Source: Amycolatopsis thailandensis
GTDB taxonomy: Bacteria; Actinomycetota; Actinomycetes; Mycobacteriales; Pseudonocardiaceae
Direction: 5' to 3'
Assembly (NCBI RefSeq): GCF_002234405.1
Contig: NZ_NMQT01000011.1
Span: forward strand, 62,001 to 126,000
DNA length: 64,000 nucleotides
Shown piece after piece: positions 33,730-41,739 of the stretch. Numbering within the stretch: position 1 is the stretch's first letter; each line of letters opens with the position of its first letter. Both the position numbers and the translations under genes were made by a program. Under the pieces are notes generated by a model. It was not told the DNA's origin, ran no database searches, and worked only from the letters and a program-made list of their open reading frames with translations.

Positions 33730-35140
33730 GCTCGGTGTATTCGTCGAAGCCGTACTCGCCCCACTCGCGGCCGTTGCCCGACTGTCCGTACCCACCGAAG
33801 GGAGCGTGCAGGTCGCTCCCCGCCCCGTTGACCCCCACCATCCCGGTGCGGATGCGGCGCGCGACCGCGAGAGCGTGCTCGGGGTCGGCGGATTGGACGG
33901 CGCCGGACAGGCCGTAGTCGCTGTCGTTGGCGATCCTGATGGCGTCTTCCTCGTCTTCGTAGGTCAGCACGGCCAGAACCGGACCGAAGATCTCCTCGCG
34001 CGCGATCCGCATGTCGGGGGTGACGTCGGCGAAGACCGTCGGTTTGACGAAGAAGCCGAGGTCCAGCCCGTCGGGCGCGCCGAGCCCGCCGGTGACGAGC
34101 CTGGCGCCTTCTTCGATCCCCGACCAGATGAGGGCCTGGACCTTCTCGAACTGGGCCTTGTTCCCCACCGGGCCCAGTTCGGTGCCCGGTGAGCGGGGAT
34201 CTCCCACGGAGATGGCCTCGACCGCCTTTTCCAGCAGTGAGATCAACTCCGCCGCCTGATCGTGCTGGACGAGCACCCGGGTGGTGGCGTTGCAGCTCTG
34301 CCCCGTGTTGCGGAAGCAACCGTCCACCACGGTCCGCACGGCCGCGGGCAGGTCGGCGTCGGGGAGCACCACGTTCGCCGACTTGCCGCCCAGTTCGAGG
34401 GAGACGCGTTTGATCGTGCCGGCGGCGTTCCTGGAGACGAGCACGCCGACGTGGGTCGAGCCCGTGAACGACACCATGTCGACGTCGGCGTGCTTGGCCA
34501 GCAGGGTGCCCGCGCCAGGACCGTCGCCGTGGACGAGATTGAAGACACCGTCCGGCACACCCGCCTCCGCGAGGATCTCGGCGAGCAGCGACGCACTCAG
34601 CGGCGCCCTCTCACTGGGTTTGAGCACCATCGTGCAGCCCGTGGCCAGCGCGGGGACGACCTTGCAGAGGATCTGGTTCAGCGGCCAGTTCCACGGTGTG
34701 ATCAGCGCGCAGACCCCCACCGGTTCCCGCCTGATCACCGTAGACCCGCGCAGGCGTTCGAAGGGGTAGTCGTCCAGCACTTCGATACCGGTCAGCACAT
34801 GCCCGAGTCCGGCAGGCACCTGCGCCTTGCCGGCGAGCTTCACCGGTGCCCCCATCTCCGCGGTGATCGCCGCCGAGAGTTCGGGGGACCGGCGCCGGTA
34901 CACCTCGGAGATCCTCCGGAGCAGGGCCGACCGCTCCCGTGGGTCGGTCCGAGACCACGTCGGGAAGGCGGACTTCGCGGCGGCCACGGCCCGGTCGACG
35001 TCTTCCGCGCCGGCCAGCCTGACCCGTGCGATGGTCCGCTCCGTGGCCGGATCGACGACGTCAGCCGTGGTGGTGGAGGTCGGTTCGATCCACTTTCCGT
35101 CGATGTAGAACTCCGTGCCGAACGGGAACTCGGTCACCAT
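33695..35140 (-). CDS. Aldehyde dehydrogenase
   Basis: The 481-aa enzyme is a complete NAD(P)-dependent aldehyde dehydrogenase. It has N-terminal DYPFERLRG-type residues, the ALITPWNWPLNQILCKVVPA motif (Asn for the oxyanion), cofactor-loop SFTGSTHVG, catalytic Glu in LELGGKSANVVL and catalytic Cys in CFRNTGQSCNATTR. The C-terminal PFGGYGQSGNGREWGEYGFD motif is intact. It resembles broad-substrate aldehyde dehydrogenases of actinomycetes. Its start overlaps the end of the upstream MpaB-type gene by 80 bp, suggesting coupled expression, perhaps oxidising an aldehyde formed by that enzyme. Confidence 0.88.
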   Translation of the reverse strand: MVTEFPFGTEFYIDGKWIEPTSTTTADVVDPATERTIARVRLAGAEDVDRAVAAAKSAFPTWSRTDPRERSALLRRISEVYRRRSPELSAAITAEMGAPVKLAGKAQVPAGLGHVLTGIEVLDDYPFERLRGSTVIRREPVGVCALITPWNWPLNQILCKVVPALATGCTMVLKPSERAPLSASLLAEILAEAGVPDGVFNLVHGDGPGAGTLLAKHADVDMVSFTGSTHVGVLVSRNAAGTIKRVSLELGGKSANVVLPDADLPAAVRTVVDGCFRNTGQSCNATTRVLVQHDQAAELISLLEKAVEAISVGDPRSPGTELGPVGNKAQFEKVQALIWSGIEEGARLVTGGLGAPDGLDLGFFVKPTVFADVTPDMRIAREEIFGPVLAVLTYEDEEDAIRIANDSDYGLSGAVQSADPEHALAVARRIRTGMVGVNGAGSDLHAPFGGYGQSGNGREWGEYGFDEYTELKAILGAVAHD

Positions 35141-36014
35141 CTCGTCCTTTCGACGGTTCTGCGGCGTCGTGCATCGGCCCGATCTTCGAGAGGTCGTAAC
35201 CGGCCGGGTAGCCCGGGTAGGTGCGCGCCGCGGGTCTGGACGTCAGCTTCGCGGCCGTCCGTGGAGCGAGCCTTTCGAAATACGCGTGCGCGGTCAGGAT
35301 CGCCGTGTTGGCGGCTCTCGCCCACGATCCCGGGTCCGGAAGGCCCAGCGCGTGCCGCGCCCGCTCGTCCAGCCGGGCAGGCAACACCGGCGACATGAGC
35401 CGGGCGATCGGCCCGGGATACCACGAGACGTACAGCCGGAGAATCGCTTCGGACACCTGCCGGTTGCTTTCGGCATAACGGAAACATCTTTTCTCGAATT
35501 TGTTCTTGAACTCGAGAAAAGAGTCGTAATCCTCCGGCAGGGAATCGATGTTCATGAGTCTGCCGATCCTGCGGAAGAAGTAGAAGCTGCCGAGCTTTTC
35601 GGCGTCGGTGACCCGCCGCCAGCCCCAGCGGTCGATCCAGTGCACCGGTTCGTAGATGAAGGTCGACAGGATGTACAACATGTCCTCGTTGGCATAGGTG
35701 ACACCCCGATGCGCCCGGTTGATCTGGCGGATGGCCTGGCGTCCTTGGAGTGACTCGGTCCCGTTCGCCACGATCTCACCCAGCAGGATCCGGGTGTCGT
35801 CGTAGCGTTTTTGGCTCAGGTGTTCGACATGCCCGCTTCGATGGAGTTGTTCGGACACCGCCGGGACGCAGCAGGCCTTCCACAGCGCGATCTCCAGCCC
35901 GCGCCCGTAATCCCAGGGGAACTCCAGGCGCGAGTGCACCCGGTGGATCTCATGGCAGTCCTTCTCGGGATCCAGGCCGCTCAGGTATCGAGCTCGCGCG
36001 TACCGATTTCTCAT
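35061..36014 (-). CDS. MpaB/latex-clearing-type oxygenase (DUF2236 family)
   Basis: The 317-aa protein starts at the ATG at 36014 with GGAGGTGAC upstream. It is a mostly helical protein with features of the DUF2236/ER-bound oxygenase MpaB family: an early DCHEIHRVHS segment, the INRAHRGVTYANEDMLYILS block with conserved His, and a FIYEPVHWIDRWGWR block. Some family members are heme-dependent oxygenases that cleave C=C bonds (latex-clearing protein, MpaB), giving aldehydes. The following aldehyde dehydrogenase fits that logic, although the connection is inferred. The last 25 residues read through the start of the dehydrogenase gene and look non-conserved. Confidence 0.72.
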   Translation of the reverse strand: MRNRYARARYLSGLDPEKDCHEIHRVHSRLEFPWDYGRGLEIALWKACCVPAVSEQLHRSGHVEHLSQKRYDDTRILLGEIVANGTESLQGRQAIRQINRAHRGVTYANEDMLYILSTFIYEPVHWIDRWGWRRVTDAEKLGSFYFFRRIGRLMNIDSLPEDYDSFLEFKNKFEKRCFRYAESNRQVSEAILRLYVSWYPGPIARLMSPVLPARLDERARHALGLPDPGSWARAANTAILTAHAYFERLAPRTAAKLTSRPAARTYPGYPAGYDLSKIGPMHDAAEPSKGRDGDRVPVRHGVLHRRKVDRTDLHHHG

Positions 36015-36046
36015 GTCACCTCCCCGGCTTTCGCGCGATCTCGCGC

Positions 36047-36526
36047 TCAGGGGGCCGTCGCTTCGATGATGGAGAACGCGGTCGGGGTCGGCACGACGCG
36101 CTCGAGGGTGAATCCGTGTCGATTCAGCAGTTCCCGCCAAGCGGTGGCCGTTCTTTCCCGCCCGCCGAGCATGGCCAGCATGGTGAGATCGATCGTCGCG
36201 ATGAACGCGGAGGCGGCTTCCTCCGGGAGCACCAACTCGACCAGGACGAGTTTCGCGCGATCCCGCGCGGCCGTGGCGATGTTGTCGAGGATACGGCCGG
36301 CATCCGTGTCGTTCCAATTGTGCAGTACGACGGACACGATGTAGACGTCCGCGGCGGGTACCGCGTCGAAAAAGCTGCCGCCGACGACGCTGACCGGGTA
36401 GGTGTCGCCCGCCGAGGCGAGCTTGTCCTGCGCACCGGACACCACTTCGGGCAGGTCGAAGACGATCCCGCGACGCGCCGGATGACGCGACAGCAGCCGT
36501 CTGAGCACTGATTTACCGGCAAGCAT
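36047..36526 (-). pseudogene. C-terminal half of a class I O-methyltransferase
   Basis: The 159-aa frame matches only the second half of acetylserotonin/hydroxyneurosporene-type O-methyltransferases. GIVFDLPEVVSG follows where motif I should be; then come FFDAVPAADVYIVSVVLHNW, the catalytic-type VLHNWND block and a C-terminal FTLERVVPTPTAFSIIEA end. The dimerisation domain and the glycine-rich SAM loop (DxGGGxG) are missing and replaced by LAGKSVLRRLL. An ATG with GGAGGTGA upstream exists, so a short protein may be made, but without the SAM loop it is unlikely to be active. Confidence 0.65.
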
Positions 36527-36734
36527 GGGCGTCACCTCCGCACAGAACCGTGACACCTGACCGCCGAATCGTGAAGCGAGGGTTCCGCCGGGTGAAACGA
36601 CCCATCGGATGAAACGACGTCTCGTGAGGCGGAACGCGCGGTAACACCTTCGCCGGTCTGCCGCCTAGCCTTTGCCGGCGACCGGCCAAGAGTCGGTCGG
36701 CCGGGCGAATCCAGCGGTGGGAAGGGGAAATACG

Positions 36735-37545
36735 ATGAGTTCGACGGTGACCTTTCCGCCTGTTCAGGTGACGATGTGGTACCCCGAGGCGTGGGATTCG
36801 AGGCCCGCTCCGGCGCTCTTGGCGGATGTCGGGGGGGCGCCTGCGGGAGTGGGCGGGCGCCGCGACTCTCACCCCGCCCGGCTATCCCGGTGATCTCGTT
36901 CCACTGCGGCACGCGGAATTTTTCGCCTGCCACTCCTATCCGGGAGGCGATCCCGAACGACTCGCCGTGATCGCGCGCCTGCTGACCCTGTGGACGACGG
37001 ACGACGACGTCAGCGAGCGTTGGGGAATCGAGGAAGAGCATGCCCAAGCCGTCCTGGGCGTGCTGCGGGGAACACGTTCGCCGCGCAACGACTATCTCCG
37101 TGAGTGGAGTTCGGTGGGCACGGCGTTGCGTGACGGCGGCATGAGTGAAGAATGGCTTCGCTTGCTCTTCGCCGATCTCGAAACCTGGTACCGGAGCGCG
37201 CGCTACCCGGAGCGTGGCAGGAGAGAGACACGGGACCAGTACTGGCGGCGTCGGCTTGACGGGACCGGGGCCGTTCCGTGGTTGGACCTTCTCGAGTACG
37301 TACACGAACGAGAACTGACGCCCGCGCAGCGGAACGCCGAACAGGTGCGGAACGCCTACACCTTCGCGGCTCAGGACTACGTGCTGGCGTTCAACGACCC
37401 CACTTCGGTGGAGCGGGACGCGGAAGAGCAGGTGCCCAACCTCTGCACGCTGACCGCGAGCGAGCGCTCGATCCCTCCGGCCGAAGCCGTCGCCGAGTTG
37501 GCGCGGGAGCATCTGCGCCTGGTGCGAAGGCCATCTTGTGGGTGA
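36735..37545 (+). pseudogene. Class I terpene synthase, frameshifted and C-terminally truncated
   Basis: The natural start ATG at 36735 has GGAAGGGGAAATACG upstream and encodes SSTVTFPPVQVTMWYPEAWD. A seven-G run at 36829-36835 shifts the frame; with six Gs the protein continues as DVGGRLREWAGAATLTPPGY. The shifted frame then shows the aspartate-rich motif LLTLWTTDDDVSE and the NSE-type motif AFNDPTSVERDAEE, the two Mg-binding sites of bacterial terpene cyclases. The protein stops about 40 residues after the NSE motif, where family members continue for 60-100 residues. It is probably a decayed sesquiterpene/monoterpene cyclase, unless the frameshift is a sequencing error. Confidence 0.65.
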
Positions 37546-37561
37546 ACCTCACGAATACCGA

Positions 37562-38629
37562 TCAACGGAGCCCGCCCAGTGTCTCACGCGCCTCGGCCAG
37601 GGTGGTGGCGACGTCTTCGAGATCGGCCACCGCGAAACCGCCGGCGAGGTCGTCCAGGCCGTGACGGGCGAGCGCGTCCGCCGCGACGCCGGAGAAGCGC
37701 ACTTCGCCGTTGTGGGTCACCCAAGCGCCTTCGGTGCGGGACCACGCTTCGTTGAGTGCCACGGCTTCGCTGAGAGTGATCTCACGTGGGAGATCGACGG
37801 AGATCTTGCCGCTGTCCACGGTCACGGGATAGCCGCCGGGGAGCCCGTCCGGCCCTGGCAGGCTGGTGTTGAAGCGCTCGTCGGAGACGAGCTTCCGCAG
37901 GAACGTGCCCGCGGCGCACGCCGCGATCGAATTGGCGGTCGCGCGCGGGAGCGTACGGGCGGCGGCCAGCAACGCGGTGACATCGAGTAGTTCCTGCTCG
38001 CCGAACCAAGCGCGAGCCTCGGGGACGCCGGGTGTCGCCGACAGGTGGCAATGGTGACCGACGACGCGCAGTTCGCCGAACGGCCGGGAAAGGCCGTTTC
38101 GCAGTGCGGCGTCGAACAGCGCAACGTTACCCAGTCCACACAGGACTGGCAGTTTCATCGCCCGCAGGACCGGATTGACGCCGTCCGGGTAAGCGGCGTT
38201 GACGAACGAACAATCCGGACGGGCCTGAGCGATCGCGGCCGCGAGCCGCGCGGCCAGAACCGCTTGCAGCGGCAGCGTGACGGCGAAGCCCGCCGCCCGG
38301 ACCAGGCTCGGCCAGGCGCCGGTGGCATCGTGCAGTTCGCTCGGCGGCTGTGGGGAAACGACGTTGACCACGACGTCAGGCCGCACGCGCGAGATGAATT
38401 CTGCCGCCGACTCGACGGAATCCAGGCGAACGGACTCGGCGTCGACCGTCAGGTCACCACCGGCCGCGCGAGCTCGGACTCCACTCTCGACAGCCAGGGC
38501 CTGTGCATCGGCGAGTGATCGTGCGGCGATCGTCAGGGTCGCGGGAGTGCGCAACTGGTGGGCGAGGCTTACGCAGATGCCCGTCGCGAACGCGCCCGTT
38601 CCCACGACGCAGAGCGAGACCGGCTTCAC
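37562..38629 (-). CDS. NAD(P)-binding dehydrogenase resembling opine/saccharopine-type dehydrogenases
   Basis: The 355-aa protein opens with a Rossmann fold ([20 protein letters not shown], Gly-x-Gly pattern). [21 protein letters not shown] block and a [20 protein letters not shown] segment leading to [12 protein letters not shown] follow, with a mainly helical C-terminal half. This two-domain layout fits enzymes such as octopine/nopaline dehydrogenase that reductively couple an amine to a 2-oxo acid, but I see no diagnostic motif that settles it. Its ATG overlaps the PanD stop (ATGA), making it the last gene of the pyrrole/halogenase operon. Coupling to PanD suggests that a beta-alanine-derived substrate is worth considering. 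Confidence 0.55.
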   Translation of the reverse strand: MKPVSLCVVGTGAFATGICVSLAHQLRTPATLTIAARSLADAQALAVESGVRARAAGGDLTVDAESVRLDSVESAAEFISRVRPDVVVNVVSPQPPSELHDATGAWPSLVRAAGFAVTLPLQAVLAARLAAAIAQARPDCSFVNAAYPDGVNPVLRAMKLPVLCGLGNVALFDAALRNGLSRPFGELRVVGHHCHLSATPGVPEARAWFGEQELLDVTALLAAARTLPRATANSIAACAAGTFLRKLVSDERFNTSLPGPDGLPGGYPVTVDSGKISVDLPREITLSEAVALNEAWSRTEGAWVTHNGEVRFSGVAADALARHGLDDLAGGFAVADLEDVATTLAEARETLGGLR

Positions 38630-39042
38630 GCGTCGCGCCGCGGCACGGAGGGGTGCGCGGCCCGCTTGTCGACCAGGTCCTCGGCTTCGTGCGCGCTGAT
38701 CGGCCTGTTCGCGTCGTCGACGTGGACGACAGTGGGCGCGTAGTCGTCCAGTTCCGTCTCGTCGTAACTGCCGTAGGTCATGATGATCACGATGTCCCCG
38801 TAGTGCACGAGCCGCGCGGCCGCGCCGTTGATGACGACTTCGCCCGAACCGCGCGGCCCTTCGGCGAGGTAGGTCTCGAACCGGGCGCCGTTGGTGATGT
38901 CCACGATGGACACCTGCTCGTTGGGTCGCATGTCCGCGGCTTCGAGCAGGCCGATGTCGACGGTCACCGAGCCGACGTAGTTGAGGTCGCTTGCCGTGAC
39001 GGTCGCGCGGTGGATCTTCGAGCGCAGGAACGTTCGCTTCAT
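38626..39042 (-). CDS. panD: Aspartate 1-decarboxylase (pyruvoyl enzyme)
   Basis: The 138-aa protein is a typical PanD zymogen. [20 protein letters not shown] leads to the autocleavage site YVGSVTVD, where Gly-Ser cleavage creates the pyruvoyl cofactor. The conserved [20 protein letters not shown] and [20 protein letters not shown] blocks follow. It decarboxylates L-aspartate to beta-alanine. Its position inside a biosynthetic operon, rather than with panB/panC, indicates a dedicated beta-alanine supply; a PanD homologue has that role in the kirromycin cluster (KirD). GAGGAG lies eight bases upstream of the start. Confidence 0.88.
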   Translation of the reverse strand: MKRTFLRSKIHRATVTASDLNYVGSVTVDIGLLEAADMRPNEQVSIVDITNGARFETYLAEGPRGSGEVVINGAAARLVHYGDIVIIMTYGSYDETELDDYAPTVVHVDDANRPISAHEAEDLVDKRAAHPSVPRRDA

Positions 39043-39054
39043 CGGGTTCTCCTC

Positions 39055-39080
39055 GGTTATCGGTTGGGGTTATCGGTTGG
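39055..39080. repeat. 13-bp tandem duplication at the end of the PLP-like gene
   Basis: GGTTATCGGTTGG occurs twice in direct succession (39055-39067 and 39068-39080). On the minus strand each copy encodes Asn-Arg-stop, so the duplication repeats the last codons and stop of the upstream gene just before the PanD ribosome site. It may adjust the spacing between the two genes. Confidence 0.75.
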
Positions 39081-40470
39081 TCGAGGCCCGGACCAGCCGG
39101 GCGTCATCGGCCGGGTGCAGGCAGGCGCGGGTCACGATGTCGGCGACGTCGGCCGCGGAGGCGACGGGCCTGACGAACTCGCTGGGGCGGGTGCCGACGT
39201 CGGTCGCGTCGTAGCAGCCGGAGCCGTGAATGACGATCTCGTCCTCGGCCACCAGCCCGCGGTCGATCGCGTTCATGGCTCCGGTGACGGCCATGATCGT
39301 GGACCACTCGCGGACTTCCGCCGCTGAGGCGGCGGGCCGGACCTGGGTGTGCACGGCCAGCCGCTCCGCCACTTCCGGGTACCGGGACCGGCACTCCTCC
39401 CGGGAGACGACCATGCCTCGGCCCTTCGCGCCGGGCAACCAGTCGGCGATCTGGTCCACGGTCGGCGGCCGGCGGGTGTAGAACGTCGGCTCGACGCACT
39501 CGTGGAGGTCCTCCACCGTCGGCGGGAAGTACGGCGACTCGTCCTGCCGGTACCGGTTCGTCGTCGGGTCGAAGGTGTAGGAGGGCAGATCGGCCTCGTC
39601 CATCCGGCCGGTGTGACTCCACAGCACGAGATCGGGCGTCGCCAGGTGCTGGATCAGCAGGTAGTTCGCCGGAGCTCCCGCACCGCGGATCCGGGCGCCG
39701 AGTGCGTGGCCGAGGAGGCCATACGCGCTCGAGACCGCGTGCACGTGGAGTCGGGGGTTCCGCGGGACGCCCCACGCGTCGAACTCGGCGAAACCGCGGA
39801 CGACGTCCGCGACGAGGTAGTTGTCGATGTGCTGGCTTTCCCAGAGCCGGAAGCCGGACTCGCCCGCGATGCGCTCGGCGTCGCGACCGGAGAATTCGCG
39901 CACCAGCTCTTTGACCACTTCGGGATCCTCTGCGTCGCAGACGCAGATCGGGTTCGAGGACCGCAGGTTCGCGTCGGTGTCCAACGTCGACGCCCAGAGC
40001 TTGGGGAGTCCGGTCGCGGGGATCACCACGCTGACGCGGAGCGTGCGCGGTGTGGCCAGACCGACCTGGTAGGCGTGGCCGACGGCGTCGCGCAACGCGC
40101 TTGCCTTGTTGGCGGACGACGGCGTGACCAGCATGATCGGCTCGCCGGTGGCGCGGGTGTGTGCCACCGCGCGCAGGACGATGGCCAGCGACCCGAAGGA
40201 CTTGGTCGTGCGTGTGCCAGGGTTGCGCGCGAGATCGAGGTACCGCAACTGCTTCCCGCGGTATTCGCCGAGGGAACCCAGGGCGAGGGCGCTGGCGGCG
40301 GTGGCGCCGTCCGGCAGCTCGCCGCGGGGCGGGAACCGGAACGGTGGCGAGAATCGCGTCGGTCCGCCGGGGGCGGCCGAGCGCCGCGCTTCCGTGCGGG
40401 CGAGCGCCTCTTCCAGCTCCGTCCAATAGCGAGCAAAAGCGTCGGGGACGTTCAGTTCCGCTCGGTGCAT
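39070..40470 (-). CDS. PLP-dependent-fold-like protein (threonine synthase/TrpB-type pattern; possibly DUF6002 family)
   Basis: I cannot assign a function to this 466-aa protein. It has NPGTRTTKSFGSLAIVLRAV followed by a PIMLVTPSSANKASALRDAV block. This resembles the TKSFKDRG (Schiff-base Lys) and phosphate-binding SSGN motifs of fold-type II PLP enzymes such as threonine synthase. The Asp/Arg of 'KDRG' is replaced by Gly-Ser. Later blocks (VSVVIPATGLPKLWAST; SYTFDPTTNRYRQDESPYFP) are not familiar. I recall similar proteins in streptomycete clusters labelled DUF6002, without certainty. It overlaps the antiporter stop by 19 bp and precedes PanD by 27 bp, so it belongs to the cluster operon. 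Confidence 0.5.
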   Translation of the reverse strand: MHRAELNVPDAFARYWTELEEALARTEARRSAAPGGPTRFSPPFRFPPRGELPDGATAASALALGSLGEYRGKQLRYLDLARNPGTRTTKSFGSLAIVLRAVAHTRATGEPIMLVTPSSANKASALRDAVGHAYQVGLATPRTLRVSVVIPATGLPKLWASTLDTDANLRSSNPICVCDAEDPEVVKELVREFSGRDAERIAGESGFRLWESQHIDNYLVADVVRGFAEFDAWGVPRNPRLHVHAVSSAYGLLGHALGARIRGAGAPANYLLIQHLATPDLVLWSHTGRMDEADLPSYTFDPTTNRYRQDESPYFPPTVEDLHECVEPTFYTRRPPTVDQIADWLPGAKGRGMVVSREECRSRYPEVAERLAVHTQVRPAASAAEVREWSTIMAVTGAMNAIDRGLVAEDEIVIHGSGCYDATDVGTRPSEFVRPVASAADVADIVTRACLHPADDARLVRASTNR

Positions 40471-41708
40471 GCCATCGTCTCCTCGGGTCGTCGTCCGCGG
40501 CCGGGTTTTCGTTCGAGCGCGGTCAAGAGCGGGCTGGTGATCACGGTGGTGACGATCGCGGTGACCACGAAGATCGTGTAAAGGCGGTGCGTCAGGATGC
40601 CTTCGGCGAGACCGATCGAGAGGACGACCAGTTCGGTGAGACCGCGGGTGCTGAGCAGGACACCGAGCCGGGTCGCGGTGCGCCCGTCCCAGCCCGCCAG
40701 CCGGGCCGGCACCGCGCCGCCCGCTACCTTCCCGGCGACCGCCAGCAGGACGACCAGCCCCAAGACGGCCGCATCACTCACCGTCAGCGCTTCGAGGTGT
40801 ACGCCCAGGCCGCCGACGACGAAGAACGCCGGAAGCAGGAGGCGACCGCAGACGTCGCCGAGCCGGTCGGTGAGGAACCGCGCGGTGTCGCCGGTGCGGG
40901 GGATGACGAGCCCGACCAGGAACGGCCCGAACATGATGTGCAGGCCGATGGACTCGGTGAACCACGCGGCCAGCGCCGCGGCGGCCAAGGCACTGGCGAG
41001 GAGGGTGGGCGAGGAGCACCGGGCGACAAGCCCGGACCGCGCTGCCCGCGCCAGCAGCGGCCGTACCCCCAGCAGCATCAGGAGCGCGAAGCCGACGCCC
41101 AGCACCGGTAGCCAACCGGCCCCGTGGCCGGATGCCGCCAGTCCGGTGACCACCGAGAGCGCGGCCCAGGCGATCAGGTCGATGACGGCGGCGGCGGACA
41201 CGGCGACCGTGCCGAGCGGGGTGCCGGTCAGGCCGCGTTCCTCGACGATCCTCGACAGCACGGGGAAAGCGGTGACGGAAAGGGCCACGCCGCAGAACAG
41301 CGTGAAGGCCGCCGCGGACACGTCGGCCGGGTACCGGGCGCTGAGCAGGAGGGAAAGCAGCGCGCCGAGCCCGAACGGAACGAGGGCGGCGCCCAGCCCG
41401 GCCGAGGCGACCAGGACGGTGTTCCCGCGGTGCGCGGTGGTGTCGATCTCGAGGCCGACGAGCAGCATGAACACGACGAGTCCGAGCTGGGCGACGCTCT
41501 GGATCATCGGGGCTACCGCCGCCGGCACCACCGAAGCGGCCAAACCGGGGGCGACCAGGCCGAGCAGCGAGGGACCGAGCGCGATGCCCACGACGATCTC
41601 GCCGACCACCGGCGGCTGGCCGAGTCGCTTGGCGAGCACCCCGCCGATCCGCGCCGCGATGATGATGACGGCGAGGCTGAAGAAGAACTGGCCCACTGGC
41701 GCGGTCAA
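40452..41708 (-). CDS. Cation/proton antiporter (CPA2/KefB-type)
   Basis: The 418-aa membrane protein has about 12 helices and the CPA2 family pattern: GGVLAKRLGQPPVVGEIVVG near the N-terminus, FMLLVGLEIDT, and a GLHIMFGPFLVGLVIPR block. It lies in the middle of the cluster operon, 31 bp after the halogenase. Such antiporters appear next to several antibiotic pathways, where they may support export or resistance, particularly against ionophore-like products. This role is inferred from position only. Confidence 0.8.
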   Translation of the reverse strand: MTAPVGQFFFSLAVIIIAARIGGVLAKRLGQPPVVGEIVVGIALGPSLLGLVAPGLAASVVPAAVAPMIQSVAQLGLVVFMLLVGLEIDTTAHRGNTVLVASAGLGAALVPFGLGALLSLLLSARYPADVSAAAFTLFCGVALSVTAFPVLSRIVEERGLTGTPLGTVAVSAAAVIDLIAWAALSVVTGLAASGHGAGWLPVLGVGFALLMLLGVRPLLARAARSGLVARCSSPTLLASALAAAALAAWFTESIGLHIMFGPFLVGLVIPRTGDTARFLTDRLGDVCGRLLLPAFFVVGGLGVHLEALTVSDAAVLGLVVLLAVAGKVAGGAVPARLAGWDGRTATRLGVLLSTRGLTELVVLSIGLAEGILTHRLYTIFVVTAIVTTVITSPLLTALERKPGRGRRPEETMACTERN

Positions 41709-41739
41709 GGTGTCCGCACCGGATCCTGGCGGCCGGGAC

